The notes under the pieces: generated by a model
Database searches by the model: none
Told to the model about the DNA's origin: nothing
Seen by the model: only the letters and a program-made list of their open reading frames with translations
Assembly (NCBI GenBank): GCA_002402325.1
Contig: DHFQ01000091.1
Coordinates: 1-6,434, forward strand
DNA length: 6,434 nucleotides
Origin: Candidatus Aminicenantes bacterium UBA4820
Lineage (GTDB): Bacteria > Acidobacteriota > UBA4820
Reading direction: 5' to 3'
Translations under genes and position numbers: made by a program
Shown: positions 4,933-6,434 of the stretch, in pieces
Layout of the letters: every line of letters begins with the position of its first letter
Position numbering within the stretch: the stretch's first letter is position 1

Positions 4933-6434
4933 ATGAAAAAGTTTTTTTTGACTTTGGTCGTAATTCTATCCTCTTTTGTTATGTTTTGTTCAATTCCCAA
5001 TTCAGATGATGTTCAAAGAAGTTTTGAACAATTAAAGAAATTCAAGATTGAAGAGGCAAAAAGAAAGTCGCTCCTTGTTGAAAAATTAAAGGAAAAGGAG
5101 AAATCCTCTTATAAAGAAAAACAGCCTATTGATATGCTTCACTACGATTTTGATTTGAAAATAAACCCACACGAAAAGTACATTGGAGGAACTGTTACCC
5201 TTACTTTTAAAAGTGAAGCATCAATTTCTTCCTTAAATTTCTCACTTCACAAAAAACTTAACTTAATTGGTGCAAAATTTGATGACCTTGCTGCTTCTGT
5301 AAAAAGAAACAAAGATGTTTTTACAGTTCAATTTCCTCAAGCAATTCCCTCAGAAACAACGCACAGAATAGCGATTGAATATGATGGAGAGCCTAAGACC
5401 ACAGGTTCACTTGGTGGTGGGATGTTCATAACTGACCATAATGGTGTTCCCTGTGCTACTTCTCTTTCTGAGCCTTTTGAAGCTTATGCGTGGGTTCCAA
5501 TAATTGATGAGGTTTCTGATAAATTCACTGCAAACATCAATTTAACCGTTCCTTCTGATATGGTTGGTGCATCAAATGGAGTTCTTGTTGATACGGTTGA
5601 CAACGGTGATGGATTTAAGACATACAAGTGGCAGGAAAATTATCCCATTTCCGCCTATCTCATTTCCGCAAATGTAACAAATTACGATTCTTTTGAAGAT
5701 TTTTACACATCTTTAGATGGACAAAAAACTATGCCAATTAAATATTATGTCTATCCCGAACATCTTGAAGCAGCTCAGGAAAATTTTAATAAAGTTCCTA
5801 CTATGATAACCCTCTATGCAAACTACGCAGGGGAGTATCCTTTTATTGATGAAAAGTATGGAATGGTTGAATTTCCCTGGGGAGGTGGGATGGAACATCA
5901 GACTTTAACGAGTATGGGCGATTATTTCATTGGATATGATGTTTATTACAACAATTTGATCTATGCCCACGAACTTTCGCACCAATGGTTTGGTGATAGT
6001 GTAACCTGTGGAACATGGCACGATATATGGCTCAATGAAGGTTTTGCAACATATTTTGAGGTTTTGTGGTTTGCTTATGAGTATTCAAATACGGGTATCA
6101 CTATTGGCGATATTTTTTCAACATATTATGATGACGGCTCTTTAAATGGATATCTCAAAGGAAGTGTTTATGTTCAGAATGAAAATAAACCTTTTGCGGA
6201 TTCAGGGGCTATTTATGAAAAGGGTGGATGGGTTTTGTATATGCTTCAAAATGTTATGGGGGACGATAAATTCTGGCAGGCAATGAATTTATACAGGAAC
6301 AGATACAATTTTTCAAACGCTGTAACCTCAGACTTCCAATCGGTTTGTGAAGAGGTTTATGGAGATTCTTTACAGTGGTTTTTTGATGAGTGGGTTTATA
6401 CAAAAAAAAGGCCGGTCTATTCATTCTCCTATTC
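4933..6434 (+). CDS. M1-family zinc aminopeptidase with N-terminal signal peptide (partial, runs off right edge)
   Basis: The ATG at 4933 has AGGAG (4921-4925) seven bases upstream, one base after panD. The frame stays open to the edge, giving 500 complete codons. MKK plus a hydrophobic run to about residue 18 is a signal peptide; Cys19 could be lipidated, but FVMFC is a poor lipobox. Residues 27-64 are charged and helical, possibly a coiled coil. An M1 N-terminal beta domain follows (from about 68), then the catalytic domain: GGGMEH (317-322) in the place of GxMEN, zinc site HELSH (346-350), 18 residues, then the third ligand E369 in WLNEG, and the transition-state tyrosine in IYEKGG (Y428). 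The family removes N-terminal residues from peptides, so this enzyme probably acts in the periplasm or on the surface in peptide scavenging. All catalytic residues are present. What follows residue 500 is unseen. Co-transcription with panBCD is suggested by spacing. Confidence 0.92.
   Translation, partial: MKKFFLTLVVILSSFVMFCSIPNSDDVQRSFEQLKKFKIEEAKRKSLLVEKLKEKEKSSYKEKQPIDMLHYDFDLKINPHEKYIGGTVTLTFKSEASISSLNFSLHKKLNLIGAKFDDLAASVKRNKDVFTVQFPQAIPSETTHRIAIEYDGEPKTTGSLGGGMFITDHNGVPCATSLSEPFEAYAWVPIIDEVSDKFTANINLTVPSDMVGASNGVLVDTVDNGDGFKTYKWQENYPISAYLISANVTNYDSFEDFYTSLDGQKTMPIKYYVYPEHLEAAQENFNKVPTMITLYANYAGEYPFIDEKYGMVEFPWGGGMEHQTLTSMGDYFIGYDVYYNNLIYAHELSHQWFGDSVTCGTWHDIWLNEGFATYFEVLWFAYEYSNTGITIGDIFSTYYDDGSLNGYLKGSVYVQNENKPFADSGAIYEKGGWVLYMLQNVMGDDKFWQAMNLYRNRYNFSNAVTSDFQSVCEEVYGDSLQWFFDEWVYTKKRPVYSFSY

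Noticed and set aside
4987..4991. Confident lipoprotein call for the M1 peptidase (Cys19)
   Set aside because: Phe at -1 and Met at -2 are unlike the usual L-(A/S)-(G/A)-C lipobox, so only a signal peptide is supported and lipidation is left open.

Overview
This is an AT-rich bacterial window that is almost entirely coding. Genes are tightly packed, Shine-Dalgarno sites are clear, stop/start overlaps are short and one start is TTG. RodZ, PanB/C/D and an M1 peptidase with an N-terminal signal peptide all indicate a bacterium, with RodZ suggesting a rod-shaped, wall-bearing cell. The phylum is not fixed by the sequence. The helical-repeat proteins beside rodZ remind me of unnamed proteins in Acidobacteriota-like and related deep lineages, but that is recollection and should be treated as weak.

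Left arm (positions 1-1853, minus strand). Three genes form one transcription unit read right to left: a 245-residue all-helical repeat protein built from two copies of a ~95-residue module, a RodZ-type cytoskeletal membrane protein starting at TTG, and the first 111 codons of another helical-repeat protein that runs off the left edge. Both junctions overlap by exactly 20 bases, so translation is probably coupled. A perfect TATAAT lies about 50 bases upstream of the first gene.

Middle (1854-2162). A 309-base divergent intergenic region holds the leftward promoter, a weak candidate rightward promoter and a small inverted repeat.

Right arm (2163-6434, plus strand). Five genes run in the same direction: a deoxynucleoside-kinase-family P-loop enzyme, panB, panC, panD, and a secreted or surface M1-family zinc aminopeptidase cut by the right edge. 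PanB makes ketopantoate from ketoisovalerate, PanD makes beta-alanine from aspartate, and PanC joins pantoate to beta-alanine to give pantothenate. Only ketopantoate reductase (PanE or an IlvC substitute) is missing here. panB/panC share ATGA, panC/panD overlap by 11 bases, and the peptidase starts one base after panD. The only sizeable gap is 72 bases before panB; it holds a GC-rich hairpin ending just upstream of the panB ribosome binding site and a possible internal promoter.

No RNA gene, mobile element or CRISPR array was seen. The most novel-looking part is the pairing of RodZ with duplicated helical-repeat proteins in one coupled operon. The right arm is mostly recognisable metabolism with a few odd residues and an odd partner.
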